Of a stretch of DNA of 64,000 bases, positions 17,942-25,498 are shown piece after piece. The notes beneath the pieces were generated by a model. The model did not search any database and had not been told where the DNA came from. It saw only the letters and a list, made by a program, of their open reading frames with translations. Location: the NCBI GenBank assembly GCA_903905065.1, contig CAIVEW010000073.1, positions 121,451-185,450 on the forward strand. The letters run 5' to 3'. This stretch comes from an uncultured Bacteroidota bacterium. Its GTDB lineage: Bacteria; Bacteroidota; Bacteroidia; Chitinophagales; Chitinophagaceae. Position 1 is the stretch's first letter, and every line of letters begins with the position of its first letter. The translations under genes and the position numbers were made by a program.

Positions 17942-18940
17942 CTATCCCAGGTCTATTTCTGTATTGTCGCCTATGTTCAGGCTTTGGCTGAGACCGCGTA
18001 CATATGCATCATTACCGATGATCGAAGAGTTGAGCACTACCTGCTGCAACTCGGCGTAGGAACCAATAATTGAATCTTTAACAATGGACGATTCCATTTT
18101 GGTATATTCTCCTATGGTGACATTAGGGCCTATGATACAGTGGCGTATGGTACAGCCTTCAGCTATGTTCACGGGTGGTATTATCACGGTTTTATCGAAA
18201 GACAGCGGCTCCTTTTCGGGATGCTCATCTTCCATCTGTTTCAGGAGGATGGCATTTGTAGAAAGCAATGTTTCTTTCTTTCCACAGTCGAACCAGTTAT
18301 TGACACGGAAGGCATGAAAAGTAATACCATCCTCTATCATATGCTGAAGGGCATTGGTAAGGTGGTACTCTCCATTTTCATCTGCGGTATTGTGGAGGTG
18401 CTTTTCAAGCGCTGCATACATGGCAACGGTCTCTTTTATGTAGTAGATGCCCACCATCGCCATGTTCGATTTGGGTATCAATGGTTTTTCCACCATGCGG
18501 GTCACGATGTCTTTATCGTTGAGCTCGGCCACTCCAAAGCTGCGGGGGTCATCCACCTTGCGCACACCTATCTGGGATATATCGCTGTTGAGTATGTCTT
18601 TAACATTGTAGTCGCAAACGGTATCGCCCAGGACTATCATCACTTCATCGGAGTTCACAAAGTCTTTGGTAAGCCATATGGCGTGCCCTGTGCCTCTCCG
18701 GTCGTTTTGGGTAACGAAAGTATGTTTCAAATGCGGATAGGTCTTATCGATGTAGCGCTGGATCTTTTCGCCGAGGTAGCCGATGACGAAAACGAATTCG
18801 GTAACTCCGGCGTCCAGCAACTGGTCAACGATGACACCAAGGATGGTTTTCCCTGCGATAGGGATCAATGCCTTTGGCTGGGTATATGTAAGCGGACGCA
18901 ACTTTGTACCTGCACCCGCAACTGGGATTATTGCTTTCAC
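17942..18940 (-). CDS. sugar-phosphate nucleotidyltransferase with left-handed beta-helix tail
   Basis: A 332-residue enzyme of the NDP-sugar pyrophosphorylase family, transferring a nucleotide to a sugar-1-phosphate. The N-terminal signature AIIPVAGAGTKLRPLTYTQP with KALIPIAG binds nucleotide; VMIVLGDTVCDYNV holds the metal Asp. From about residue 245, hexapeptide repeats (CTIRHCIIGPNVTIGEYT, SSIVKDSIIG) form a beta-helix. Base and sugar specificity (glucose, mannose, dTTP, UTP or GTP) cannot be decided. It is likely a contributor to cell-envelope glycan synthesis. TATTTTTACCAC at 18954-18965 resembles its -7 element. Confidence 0.88.
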   Translation of the reverse strand: MKAIIPVAGAGTKLRPLTYTQPKALIPIAGKTILGVIVDQLLDAGVTEFVFVIGYLGEKIQRYIDKTYPHLKHTFVTQNDRRGTGHAIWLTKDFVNSDEVMIVLGDTVCDYNVKDILNSDISQIGVRKVDDPRSFGVAELNDKDIVTRMVEKPLIPKSNMAMVGIYYIKETVAMYAALEKHLHNTADENGEYHLTNALQHMIEDGITFHAFRVNNWFDCGKKETLLSTNAILLKQMEDEHPEKEPLSFDKTVIIPPVNIAEGCTIRHCIIGPNVTIGEYTKMESSIVKDSIIGSYAELQQVVLNSSIIGNDAYVRGLSQSLNIGDNTEIDLG

Positions 18941-18953
18941 AATCAGGAATTGA

Positions 18954-18965
18954 GTGGTAAAAATA
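18954..18965 (-). promoter_or_regulatory. -7 type element TATTTTTACCAC before the nucleotidyltransferase gene
   Basis: Located 14 bp upstream of the ATG at 18940, one base different from the TATTTTTACCGC form seen elsewhere in the window. Confidence 0.4.
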
Positions 18966-19117
18966 CTACTTAATATGGATTAAAGTGCCCGCCAGTGTAT
19001 TGTTTAATGGGGATTTAATATATAAAACGAATGCCTATAATGGTTTATATGCTTAGCGGTAAAAAATTGCGGTTTTTCGGGCTGAGGTATTTATTTCATC
19101 GTCTTGCGTAATGTCAT

Positions 19118-19125
19118 TACATTTG
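19118..19125 (+). promoter_or_regulatory. -7 promoter element TACATTTG before the four-helix-bundle gene
   Basis: Exact TAnnTTTG match 21 bp upstream of the ATG at 19146, supporting that start rather than an upstream one at 19104. Confidence 0.5.
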
Positions 19126-19145
19126 GAAAAATAAAAGCGCGATAC

Positions 19146-19520
19146 ATGCAAAATGGCCATTCTAAAACTCCCATAATTCAGCTTTCGATTGAATTCTCCC
19201 TCATGGTCATTAAATATGCAGAACAACTTGAAGCAAACCAAAAACATGTTATTGCCAACCAGGTTTTAAAAAACGGTACAGCCATCGGTGCTTATATTAT
19301 GGAGGCCCAGAGTGCAGACAGCCATGACCTGTACTTTGAAAAATTGCATGCGGCGGACAGAAAGGCCCACAACACGTGGTACTGGATCTATTTATGCGAT
19401 CATGCGGCGGGATATGGCGTTGATAAGGACCTCATGAAAAAACTGGAGCAAATCATGGAGTCTTTACATTCCATCATTCTTTCCGGAAAGAAGCCTTCTT
19501 CTTCGGTGCCTTTACAATAA
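19146..19520 (+). CDS. four-helix-bundle protein (S23/IVP-like)
   Basis: A 124-residue all-helical protein of the family first known from 23S rRNA intervening sequences: LSIEFSLMVIKYAEQLEA, NQVLKNGTAIGAYIMEAQSA, then two further helices with ADRKAHNTWYWIYL and MKKLEQIMESLHSIILSGK. The C-terminal tail is Ser/Pro-rich. It is not inside rRNA here; it stands alone between a nucleotidyltransferase gene and a trans-sulfuration gene. The biological role of free-standing members is unclear to me. They are common single genes in Bacteroidota. Confidence 0.85.
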   Translation: MQNGHSKTPIIQLSIEFSLMVIKYAEQLEANQKHVIANQVLKNGTAIGAYIMEAQSADSHDLYFEKLHAADRKAHNTWYWIYLCDHAAGYGVDKDLMKKLEQIMESLHSIILSGKKPSSSVPLQ

Positions 19521-19538
19521 CTGTTTAGAGAAAGCATT

Positions 19539-20693
19539 CTAGCCAATAGCGTGCTTAAGGTCATCTATCAGGTCGTCGGCATCTTCTATACCTACACTAA
19601 GCCTGATCAGTGAATCAACCAAACCATTCTTCAGCCGCTCTTCCCTGGGGATAGATGCATGGGTCATGGTAGCCGGGTGACCGATGAGGGACTCAACGCC
19701 ACCAAGTGACTCCGCCAGTGCGAAAAGTTTAGTTGACTTAAGCACCTTTACTGCTTCTTCTATGCTATCGTTTTTCAGTGTAAAGGAGATCATACCGCCA
19801 AAGCCGCGCATCTGCTTCTTCGCTATATCATGATTGGGGTGATCTTCGAAGCCTACCCAAAGCACTTTTTTTACCTTAGGATGCGACTGCAAGTAGCAGG
19901 CAATTTTTTCTCCGTTTTCGCAATGGCGCTGCATACGCACATGCAGCGTCTTTATTCCCCGAAGCACCAGCCAACAATCCTGGGGGCCAGGAACTGCGCC
20001 GCAACTGTTCTGTATAAAACGCAGGCGCTCTTCCATACCGGCGTCGTTCATCACAAGAGCACCATGCACTACATCGCTGTGACCGCCTAAGTACTTGGTA
20101 GCTGAGTGCAAAACGATGTTAGCGCCCAGGTCCATTGGGTTTTGCAGATATGGCGATGCGAATGTATTGTCGCACACTAATATAAGGCTGTGTTTTTTCG
20201 CTATTGCGCCACATGCTTCAATATCAATAACGTTCAATAGTGGGTTAGTAGGTGTTTCTATCCATATCATTTTGGTATTGCTGTTGATGTGCTGTGTGAT
20301 AGACTGCGCATCCTGCATACCTATGAAGTGGAACTTGATGCCGTAGGTAGCAAATACCTTTGTCATAATGCGGTAAGTACCGCCGTACAGATCGTTAGAG
20401 ACAATTACTTCATCGCCGGGCTTCAACAATTTTATCACGGCATCGGTAGCTGCCATGCCGCTGCCGAAGCAAAGGCCATACTTAGCGTTCTCTATAGCAG
20501 CAAGTGAAGCCTGCAGTGCATCGCGCGTGGGGTTTTGGGTACGTGCATACTCATAACCTTTATGATCTCCCGGGCCGGCCTGCACGTAAGTGGAGGTTTG
20601 GTATATCGGGGTCATGATAGCGCCCGTGGTGGGATCGGGGGCTACGCCGGCATGTATCATTTTTGTATTGAGCTTGTATTGCTTTTGGGCCAT
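19539..20693 (-). CDS. PLP-dependent trans-sulfuration enzyme (cystathionine gamma-synthase/lyase family)
   Basis: A 384-residue Cys/Met-metabolism PLP enzyme. The substrate and cofactor motifs are intact: YEYARTQNPTRDAL, YGLCFGSGMAATDAV, DNTFASPYLQNP, the Schiff-base lysine Lys200 in SATKYLGGHSDVVHGA, and the C-terminal SLGGVESLIGHPATMTHA. The family contains cystathionine gamma-synthase, beta-lyase, gamma-lyase and sulfhydrylases, and sequence alone does not separate them safely here. No neighbouring methionine genes help. TACCTTTG at 20716-20723 is a good -7 element. Confidence 0.9.
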   Translation of the reverse strand: MAQKQYKLNTKMIHAGVAPDPTTGAIMTPIYQTSTYVQAGPGDHKGYEYARTQNPTRDALQASLAAIENAKYGLCFGSGMAATDAVIKLLKPGDEVIVSNDLYGGTYRIMTKVFATYGIKFHFIGMQDAQSITQHINSNTKMIWIETPTNPLLNVIDIEACGAIAKKHSLILVCDNTFASPYLQNPMDLGANIVLHSATKYLGGHSDVVHGALVMNDAGMEERLRFIQNSCGAVPGPQDCWLVLRGIKTLHVRMQRHCENGEKIACYLQSHPKVKKVLWVGFEDHPNHDIAKKQMRGFGGMISFTLKNDSIEEAVKVLKSTKLFALAESLGGVESLIGHPATMTHASIPREERLKNGLVDSLIRLSVGIEDADDLIDDLKHAIG

Positions 20694-20715
20694 TTTTACT
20701 TGAGTTTTGCAGTTG

Positions 20716-20723
20716 CAAAGGTA
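20716..20723 (-). promoter_or_regulatory. -7 promoter element TACCTTTG of the trans-sulfuration gene
   Basis: Exact TAnnTTTG match 23 bp upstream of the ATG at 20693. No SAM riboswitch pattern is visible around it. Confidence 0.5.
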
Positions 20724-20864
20724 TAAGTTTGAGATTGTATCCCTGCCGGAGCAGAAAGAATATTTTCACGTCAGATAACCCTTACCGCTCTTTGCTGATT
20801 TTTTTATTTGCCAGATTTATAATCTAATTAATTGATAATCAAATATACCGGAGAAAATTGCCAG

Positions 20865-20914
20865 CATTTTTTCATGAGCATCGCTTGCCCGCTTGCCTGA
20901 ATGCTCAAAAAATG
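20865..20914. other. inverted repeat in a 530-bp non-coding stretch
   Basis: The gap 20694-21225 holds no convincing gene. Within it, 20865-20881 and 20901-20914 form an imperfect inverted repeat (CATTTTTT-GAGCAT against ATGCTCAAAAAATG, with a 3-nt bulge). On either strand the arm ends in a run of six A or T, so it could act as a terminator-like structure, although no gene is known to end here. Confidence 0.4.
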
Positions 20915-21093
20915 GTGTGCTAACTGTAGTGCTATAGTTCATTTCTGTCCATTTGCCTCGTCAAAAGTATCACTTTGCGAATCAGGAAATTGAGATGAGA
21001 TGGGCTGAACGATCGTCTGTTTTGGAAGACCAGGCGAAAGGGACGCACCCGGGTGCAGGGGAATAGTGTTATCGCAGGGCGTGGAATCGGGCC

Positions 21094-21127
21094 GCCTAAA
21101 AAGCTGCAATATTACAGCTTTTCAGGC
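21094..21127. other. 13-bp hairpin upstream of the small LuxR-type gene
   Basis: GCCTAAAAAGCTG (21094-21106) pairs with 21115-21127 with one mismatch around an 8-nt loop. It lies about 100 bp before the ATG at 21226 and could be part of a 5' leader or an unannotated small RNA. Confidence 0.35.
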
Positions 21128-21225
21128 ATGACGGGTTCTAAAAATTAGCCATAACTTTTACATCCCAAATATAAAACAACACATTCGATATTGTTCTATT
21201 TTTTGAAACTATCAATTATCACATC

Positions 21226-21441
21226 ATGAATAACTTAATTGAAAACAACGGTTTTGGTCTCACTAAACGTGAAATGGAAATACTGAAATACATAGCGGCT
21301 GGCAAGACATCGAAGCTGATAGGCAGGGCGCTGTTCATCAGTAAGCAGACAGTGGATAAACATAGAAAGAATATGCTTAAAAAAACTGGCCACACGAACA
21401 GCATGGAACTGGTGCAATCTTATCTTAAGAAAGTGCTCTAA
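21226..21441 (+). CDS. solitary LuxR/GerE-type HTH protein
   Basis: Only 71 residues, consisting of one LuxR C-terminal helix-turn-helix: LTKREMEILKYIAAGKTSKL with the recognition helix in FISKQTVDKHRKNMLKKTGH and a dimerisation helix at the end. There is no receiver or ligand domain, so it is an orphan DNA-binding module like the small GerE family. Its substitution of Leu-Ile-Gly-Arg for the usual Glu-Ile-Ala is mildly unusual. It is followed by a twin palindrome and then a large type IX cargo gene in the same direction, which it might control (inference). Confidence 0.85.
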   Translation: MNNLIENNGFGLTKREMEILKYIAAGKTSKLIGRALFISKQTVDKHRKNMLKKTGHTNSMELVQSYLKKVL

Positions 21442-21447
21442 AAAAGC

Positions 21448-21498
21448 AATACCCATAAATGGGTATTTATTGAATGGAAATACCCATTTATGGGTATT
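21448..21498 (+). terminator. twin palindromes able to form one 20-bp stem
   Basis: Two 20-bp units, 21448-21467 and 21479-21498, are each self-complementary (AATACCCAT-NN-ATGGGTATT) and are also exact reverse complements of each other. They may fold as two small hairpins or as one perfect 20-bp stem with an 11-nt loop, followed by TT. It is probably the terminator of the LuxR-type gene, though the double form is unusual. Confidence 0.6.
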
Positions 21499-21713
21499 TT
21501 ATAGCATGTTAAGTACTGGTAGCTTTACATGATACAATCAGCTCACCCTAAATCATGTACGCGACATACAAAAACGCAGACAATACCAGATAAAAAGTAG
21601 GGATACTTTTTATGCATCATTTGCAACAATGCATTTGCACTCTTCCTTCCGAACTAAAAGCGTTGAAAAGATTTGTATTAAAGCTTCTTAATCCCCAAAA
21701 AAACAAACATACA

Positions 21714-24293
21714 ATGAAAAACATATTATTGCTTTCGATTTTTTTATGCCTGCTTTGTATGCGGGCGCTTGCAACCGCACCACCAACGGTTAGTCCTTCA
21801 AGTATCGTGTTATGCGTAAATCAGACCCACACATTTACTGGCTCAGCTCCTGCTGGGACCTGGTCCTCCTCCAATGCAGACATCAACCTTAGCACCACGG
21901 GACCATCAACGACTTGCGTAGTAACGGGAGCGTACAATTCAAGCGGAGTTGGGGTTGTGCTAACATATACAAATTCCAATGGTGTGGCCACTGCTTCAGT
22001 AACGGTGAACCCATTGCCAAACATTGCTATTTCGCCGGAGTTGGATAACGCCGCGGGTTATCCTATCCTTTATGTAGCCAGTATGGGTGGCCATCAGGTT
22101 TGCAGTGTCACAGTCACTTCGGACATAGCTGGCGGTACATGGAGTTCATCGCTCGTAGGAGCCGGATATGCAGTGTTCATCCCCATCACCAGCTCATCTG
22201 CCGAATTTACCGAAGGTTCAGGTCCTAGTGGAATATCGACTCCTCAAACAATAACTTATACCGCTGCAACGGGATGCAAAAACACGCGACAGGTTATGAT
22301 AGATCAGTTGAATGGTATTTATACGATACATGGAGGAGAGGTATGCCCAGGGCTTACGTTGGCCTGTTCCAATACCAGCATTGACGGCACATGGAGCACA
22401 CCCAGTAGTAATTTTAGCGTTATGGGAACGAGCCCGGACGGAACGACTGGATTGATAACCGGGATAACGGCCGGATCGGGGACTTTATACTATACGGTTA
22501 CCCCAGAGGGGCCGTCGTGTTATTCGTACGAAACAATTACAGTTGAACCCAATCCGGCGCCCATAACCGGTACCACAGAAGTATGCATCGGACATACGAC
22601 ACATCTTTACGATGCATCAACATTGCCGAGTGCCAGCTGGTCGAGCAGCAATACATACGTCGCCTCAGTTGCAGCAAGCGGTGTTGTTACCGGAAATCAT
22701 GGTGGTACAGCTACTATAACTTATACGCTTTTAACTTCAGCAGGTTGTTATGCTACAACCCAAGTCACGGTCGATCCCCGTATTACAGGACCAACAAGTG
22801 TATGTTTTGGGTCGTCAATCACCCTTGCCGATGCGGGTGGCACGGGTACCTGGACTAGCTCAAATACAAGTGTTGCCACCATTGGCCTCACCACTGGTAT
22901 AATAACGACCGGCGGACCAGGTATGACAACGGGAACCGCCACGATCTACTATACCGGCGGTACTTCTGGTTGCTCAGATAATGTAGTGATAACCGTATTA
23001 GCATTACCCAATGCCACAATGGTAAGTACTAGCGGCACATATTGCGGGAGTACAACGATAACAGCAAATAACAGTGGAGACGGAACTATGTATTTCCAGG
23101 GAACAACATCGGGCGGCACATCTACTGCAACTCCGTCCGCTTCGGAATTAATTACTACATCAGGCACGTATTATTTCAGAGCGCTATCCTCAAATGGCTG
23201 TTGGGGGAACGAAGGAAGTGCAACAATAGTTATTAACCCCCTTCCTACCCCTGTAACAGTAAGCGGTACTACTCCAGCTTGCGGAAGTACGGTAGTATCT
23301 GCAGTTGGCGGAAGTGGCGGGACTATCTATTTCGAAGGCACAACATCCGGGGGTATGTTAACAACGATGGGTTCAACGCCGCAGACAGTAAGCGCTTCAG
23401 GCACTTATTATTTCAATTCGCTATCATCGGCTGGTTGTTGGGGAACACAAGGTAGTATAACTGTAATTATTAATTCGTTACCTGATCCCATTGGCGGTGC
23501 CAGTAGTGTGTGCCTCGGCTCAACGACAGCATTAAATGACGGAACAGGAGGCGGAACCTGGAGTAGCAGTAATGGCAACGCTACAATTACAAGCGACGGT
23601 ACTGTGACAGGTGTAACTGCCGGCACATCAACAATTGCCTATACTCTAGGGGATGGATGCGCTGCAACATTTGTAATTACTATTAACGATGTTTCTCAGC
23701 CCACAGTATATTGCTCGGCCACACCACCTAATTTCGGTTTTCTGCTCATCGAGTCAGAAAGCGGCGTAACCGAGGATTATACGGTAGACATTAATGACGG
23801 GACATATACGTATAACGCCCCTGGTCTAACTCCGTTACTACTCACGAGCGGCACGGCTCTAACTTTAACCAATATATCAAATATAGATGTGCCCTATCCC
23901 GCAACATGGACAATAAAAAAGATATATGGGGTGACGGTCAATTATGACGGTTGTTCCTGGCCGAATGCATGTGGAGCAGATCGCTTGTCTTCAGGTGGAG
24001 CGACAGGAATTGACCAAAATCAGCAAATAAAGGCTGCATTATCAGTCACTCCTAATCCAAACATTGGCTCATTCACACTCAGTGGTCTGCTTTCAACTTC
24101 CACTTCGAAAGAAGCAAAAATTGAAGTGGAAGATGTATTAGGAAAAATTGTTTACCGGGACGTTGCTGCTATAGAAAATGGCGGCGTTAATAAGACGATA
24201 AACCTTGGTGACAATATTCCCAGTGGCGTTTACCTGATCAAGGTAACAAATGACAATTCAAGTAAGGTGATCAGGGTTTCAATCGAGAGGTAG
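21714..24293 (+). CDS. large Ig-like repeat surface protein with type IX sorting domain
   Basis: An 859-residue exported protein. The ATG at 21714 gives a clean signal peptide (MKNILLLSIFLCLLCMRALA), so the longer frame from 21612 is rejected. The body is Ser/Thr/Gly-rich, with repeated bacterial Ig-like modules (GTWSSSN, VTGVTAGTSTI types, two ~90-residue tandem units around GTYYF..LSS.GCWG). The last ~75 residues (SVTPNPNIGSFTLSG to YLIKVTNDNSSKVIRVSIE, given as two ends) form a type A C-terminal sorting domain, so the type IX system should export and anchor it. It is probably an adhesin-like surface protein. Confidence 0.85.
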   Translation: MKNILLLSIFLCLLCMRALATAPPTVSPSSIVLCVNQTHTFTGSAPAGTWSSSNADINLSTTGPSTTCVVTGAYNSSGVGVVLTYTNSNGVATASVTVNPLPNIAISPELDNAAGYPILYVASMGGHQVCSVTVTSDIAGGTWSSSLVGAGYAVFIPITSSSAEFTEGSGPSGISTPQTITYTAATGCKNTRQVMIDQLNGIYTIHGGEVCPGLTLACSNTSIDGTWSTPSSNFSVMGTSPDGTTGLITGITAGSGTLYYTVTPEGPSCYSYETITVEPNPAPITGTTEVCIGHTTHLYDASTLPSASWSSSNTYVASVAASGVVTGNHGGTATITYTLLTSAGCYATTQVTVDPRITGPTSVCFGSSITLADAGGTGTWTSSNTSVATIGLTTGIITTGGPGMTTGTATIYYTGGTSGCSDNVVITVLALPNATMVSTSGTYCGSTTITANNSGDGTMYFQGTTSGGTSTATPSASELITTSGTYYFRALSSNGCWGNEGSATIVINPLPTPVTVSGTTPACGSTVVSAVGGSGGTIYFEGTTSGGMLTTMGSTPQTVSASGTYYFNSLSSAGCWGTQGSITVIINSLPDPIGGASSVCLGSTTALNDGTGGGTWSSSNGNATITSDGTVTGVTAGTSTIAYTLGDGCAATFVITINDVSQPTVYCSATPPNFGFLLIESESGVTEDYTVDINDGTYTYNAPGLTPLLLTSGTALTLTNISNIDVPYPATWTIKKIYGVTVNYDGCSWPNACGADRLSSGGATGIDQNQQIKAALSVTPNPNIGSFTLSGLLSTSTSKEAKIEVEDVLGKIVYRDVAAIENGGVNKTINLGDNIPSGVYLIKVTNDNSSKVIRVSIER

Positions 24294-24307
24294 AAAATTG
24301 AAAAACG

Positions 24308-24347
24308 AATACGGCTGCCCCAGTGATGAGGCAGCCGTATTTTTTTG
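24308..24347 (+). terminator. strong terminator of the Ig-like surface protein gene
   Basis: A 12-bp perfect stem (24308-24319 with 24330-24341), a 10-nt loop and a run of seven T, 15 bp after the stop codon. Confidence 0.9.
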
Positions 24348-24423
24348 ATCTGGCGACTGCGCATTGAATACTTACACTGAAAAATTTTTGTGAAGACCGC
24401 AAGCGACGATGGAGAGTTTTGTC

Positions 24424-24476
24424 AATTGCATTGCAAACGCTGCACCGGGGCATCCTCGAAAAATTCGAGGACGAGT
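24424..24476. repeat. two-hairpin interspersed repeat, copy 1
   Basis: A 53-bp unit with a first palindrome around TTGCAAACG and a second perfect palindrome TCCTCGAA-AAA-TTCGAGGA. In this copy the first stem has a mismatch. It shares about 47 of 53 positions with copy 2. Confidence 0.75.
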
Positions 24477-24491
24477 GGGTGGGGGAATTGT

Positions 24492-24544
24492 AAATGGCGT
24501 TGCAAACGCCGCACCGGGCATCCTCGAAAAATTCGAGGACGAGT
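24492..24544. repeat. two-hairpin interspersed repeat, copy 2
   Basis: The most regular copy: GGCGTT-GCA-AACGCC followed by TCCTCGAA-AAA-TTCGAGGA. It has the same orientation as copy 1, with the two starts 68 bp apart. Intergenic. Confidence 0.8.
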
Positions 24545-24669
24545 TGCGTGCTGAATTTTCTTGAACACACTGGATAGTTTCATTTGTTGGCACGATTCAT
24601 GCTAATCAGTGATAGTGTTTTAGCGCCTGCGACCCTGGGAATGGGGATCGCTTAGAAAAAGCAGTGAAA

Positions 24670-25137
24670 ATGAAAAAGAGGATATATCTGTTATTTGTCG
24701 TAATGTTTATTAGTATGCGGTCAACGTTTGCACAGAAAATGGTAGTGGAAAATGCCTGGCGGGAAGCCAGCCTGGTAGCCGCAACCGGCGTGGCGGAGCA
24801 GCCGGGCAAAAGGGCTTGTGCTGTACTTAACCGCTCGGTGGACCGCATTATTACCGTGCGTATAGAAGAATCGGTGATGATCAATGATCATTTAGAAAAG
24901 AGAGTGCGGGCCATAGAAAAGATAGGCCCCCGCGACCGCAAGTTTGTAGGCTATGCCGGCTGCGAGGCAGATGTGCTGGGCGAAAGGTGCATGGGTTTCC
25001 GCATCCTGGTGGCCTATTATGATGATGCCTCGAGAGTGAAGACCACTCATTACCCTTCGCGCACGTCCTCTGTCTCCAGCGCTGATGGCGTAAATGGCGT
25101 TGCAAACGCCACACCGGTGCATCCCCGAAACTTTTGA
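24670..25137 (+). CDS. exported hypothetical protein ending in a repeat
   Basis: A 155-residue frame with a signal peptide (KKRIYLLFVVMFISMRSTFAQ) and a basic, Cys-containing mature part that I do not recognise. The ATG at 24670 is preferred over the GTG at 24664. The last ~16 residues (VNGVANATPVHPRNF) are encoded by copy 3 of the interspersed repeat, so the original C-terminus was probably replaced or the gene truncated by the repeat. It lies in a repeat-rich island before icmF. No function is assigned. Confidence 0.55.
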   Translation: MKKRIYLLFVVMFISMRSTFAQKMVVENAWREASLVAATGVAEQPGKRACAVLNRSVDRIITVRIEESVMINDHLEKRVRAIEKIGPRDRKFVGYAGCEADVLGERCMGFRILVAYYDDASRVKTTHYPSRTSSVSSADGVNGVANATPVHPRNF

Positions 25138-25143
25138 GGGAGT
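25091..25143. repeat. two-hairpin interspersed repeat, copy 3 (inside a CDS end)
   Basis: The first hairpin GGCGTT-GCA-AACGCC is intact; the second is degenerate, with two mismatches. It overlaps the 3' end and stop codon of the gene ending at 25137. Confidence 0.7.
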
Positions 25144-25173
25144 GGGGCTGCAGATTGACAGTTACAAACTGTA

Positions 25174-25237
25174 TAAATTATTCGGGCACGAGTCGGCTTT
25201 GCACGGGGCTTGGCTACAGACTCGCGCCAGAGTGTGA
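25174..25237. repeat. 64-bp direct repeat, first copy
   Basis: Identical over all 64 bases to 25243-25306, with a 5-bp spacer. Each copy contains CGAGTC...GACTCG inverted arms (extendable to 9 bp with one mismatch) that could form a hairpin. Confidence 0.9.
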
Positions 25238-25242
25238 GTGCC

Positions 25243-25306
25243 TAAATTATTCGGGCACGAGTCGGCTTTGCACGGGGCTTGGCTACAGACTCGCGCCAGA
25301 GTGTGA
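25243..25306. repeat. 64-bp direct repeat, second copy
   Basis: Second perfect copy of the 64-bp unit, period 69 bp, about 190 bp upstream of the icmF start. The surrounding gap 25138-25498 has no convincing gene; short frames through it arise from the repeats. Confidence 0.9.
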
Positions 25307-25464
25307 ACAAGTGTGCTGTCCCAAAGACGCTGGCAGCAGCAAATAAGCCGGCCCCCCAAACCTTTCTTTTCCCATGGTTATATAGGACTGGAGATTTTAA
25401 GCCCCTACGTTTTGTGCCTGAAAACCGGCATCCTATTTATGGTGCGGGGTTACGGCGATCTTCG

Positions 25465-25472
25465 TAACTTTG
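25465..25472 (+). promoter_or_regulatory. -7 promoter element TAACTTTG of icmF
   Basis: Exact TAnnTTTG match 26 bp upstream of the ATG at 25499; a TTTAT about 24 bp further upstream could be the -33 element. Confidence 0.5.
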
Positions 25473-25498
25473 CAGCCGGATTTCAATATATTTCTTAT

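Noticed and set aside
19146..19520. 23S rRNA intervening sequence
   Set aside because: The four-helix-bundle protein is of the S23/IVP type, but no rRNA sequence flanks it.
20694..20860. SAM riboswitch ahead of the trans-sulfuration gene
   Set aside because: The conserved SAM-I core and the expected helices were not found on the minus strand; only a -7 promoter element is visible.
25174..25306. Possible CRISPR array (direct repeats with a spacer)
   Set aside because: Only two copies, 64 bp long, with a 5-bp spacer and no cas genes nearby; this is a tandem duplication.
24271..25359. Several minus-strand frames through the repeat island
   Set aside because: They are translations of the interspersed repeats and tandem units (recurring VCNAIY/AAFATPF-type strings), with no independent support.
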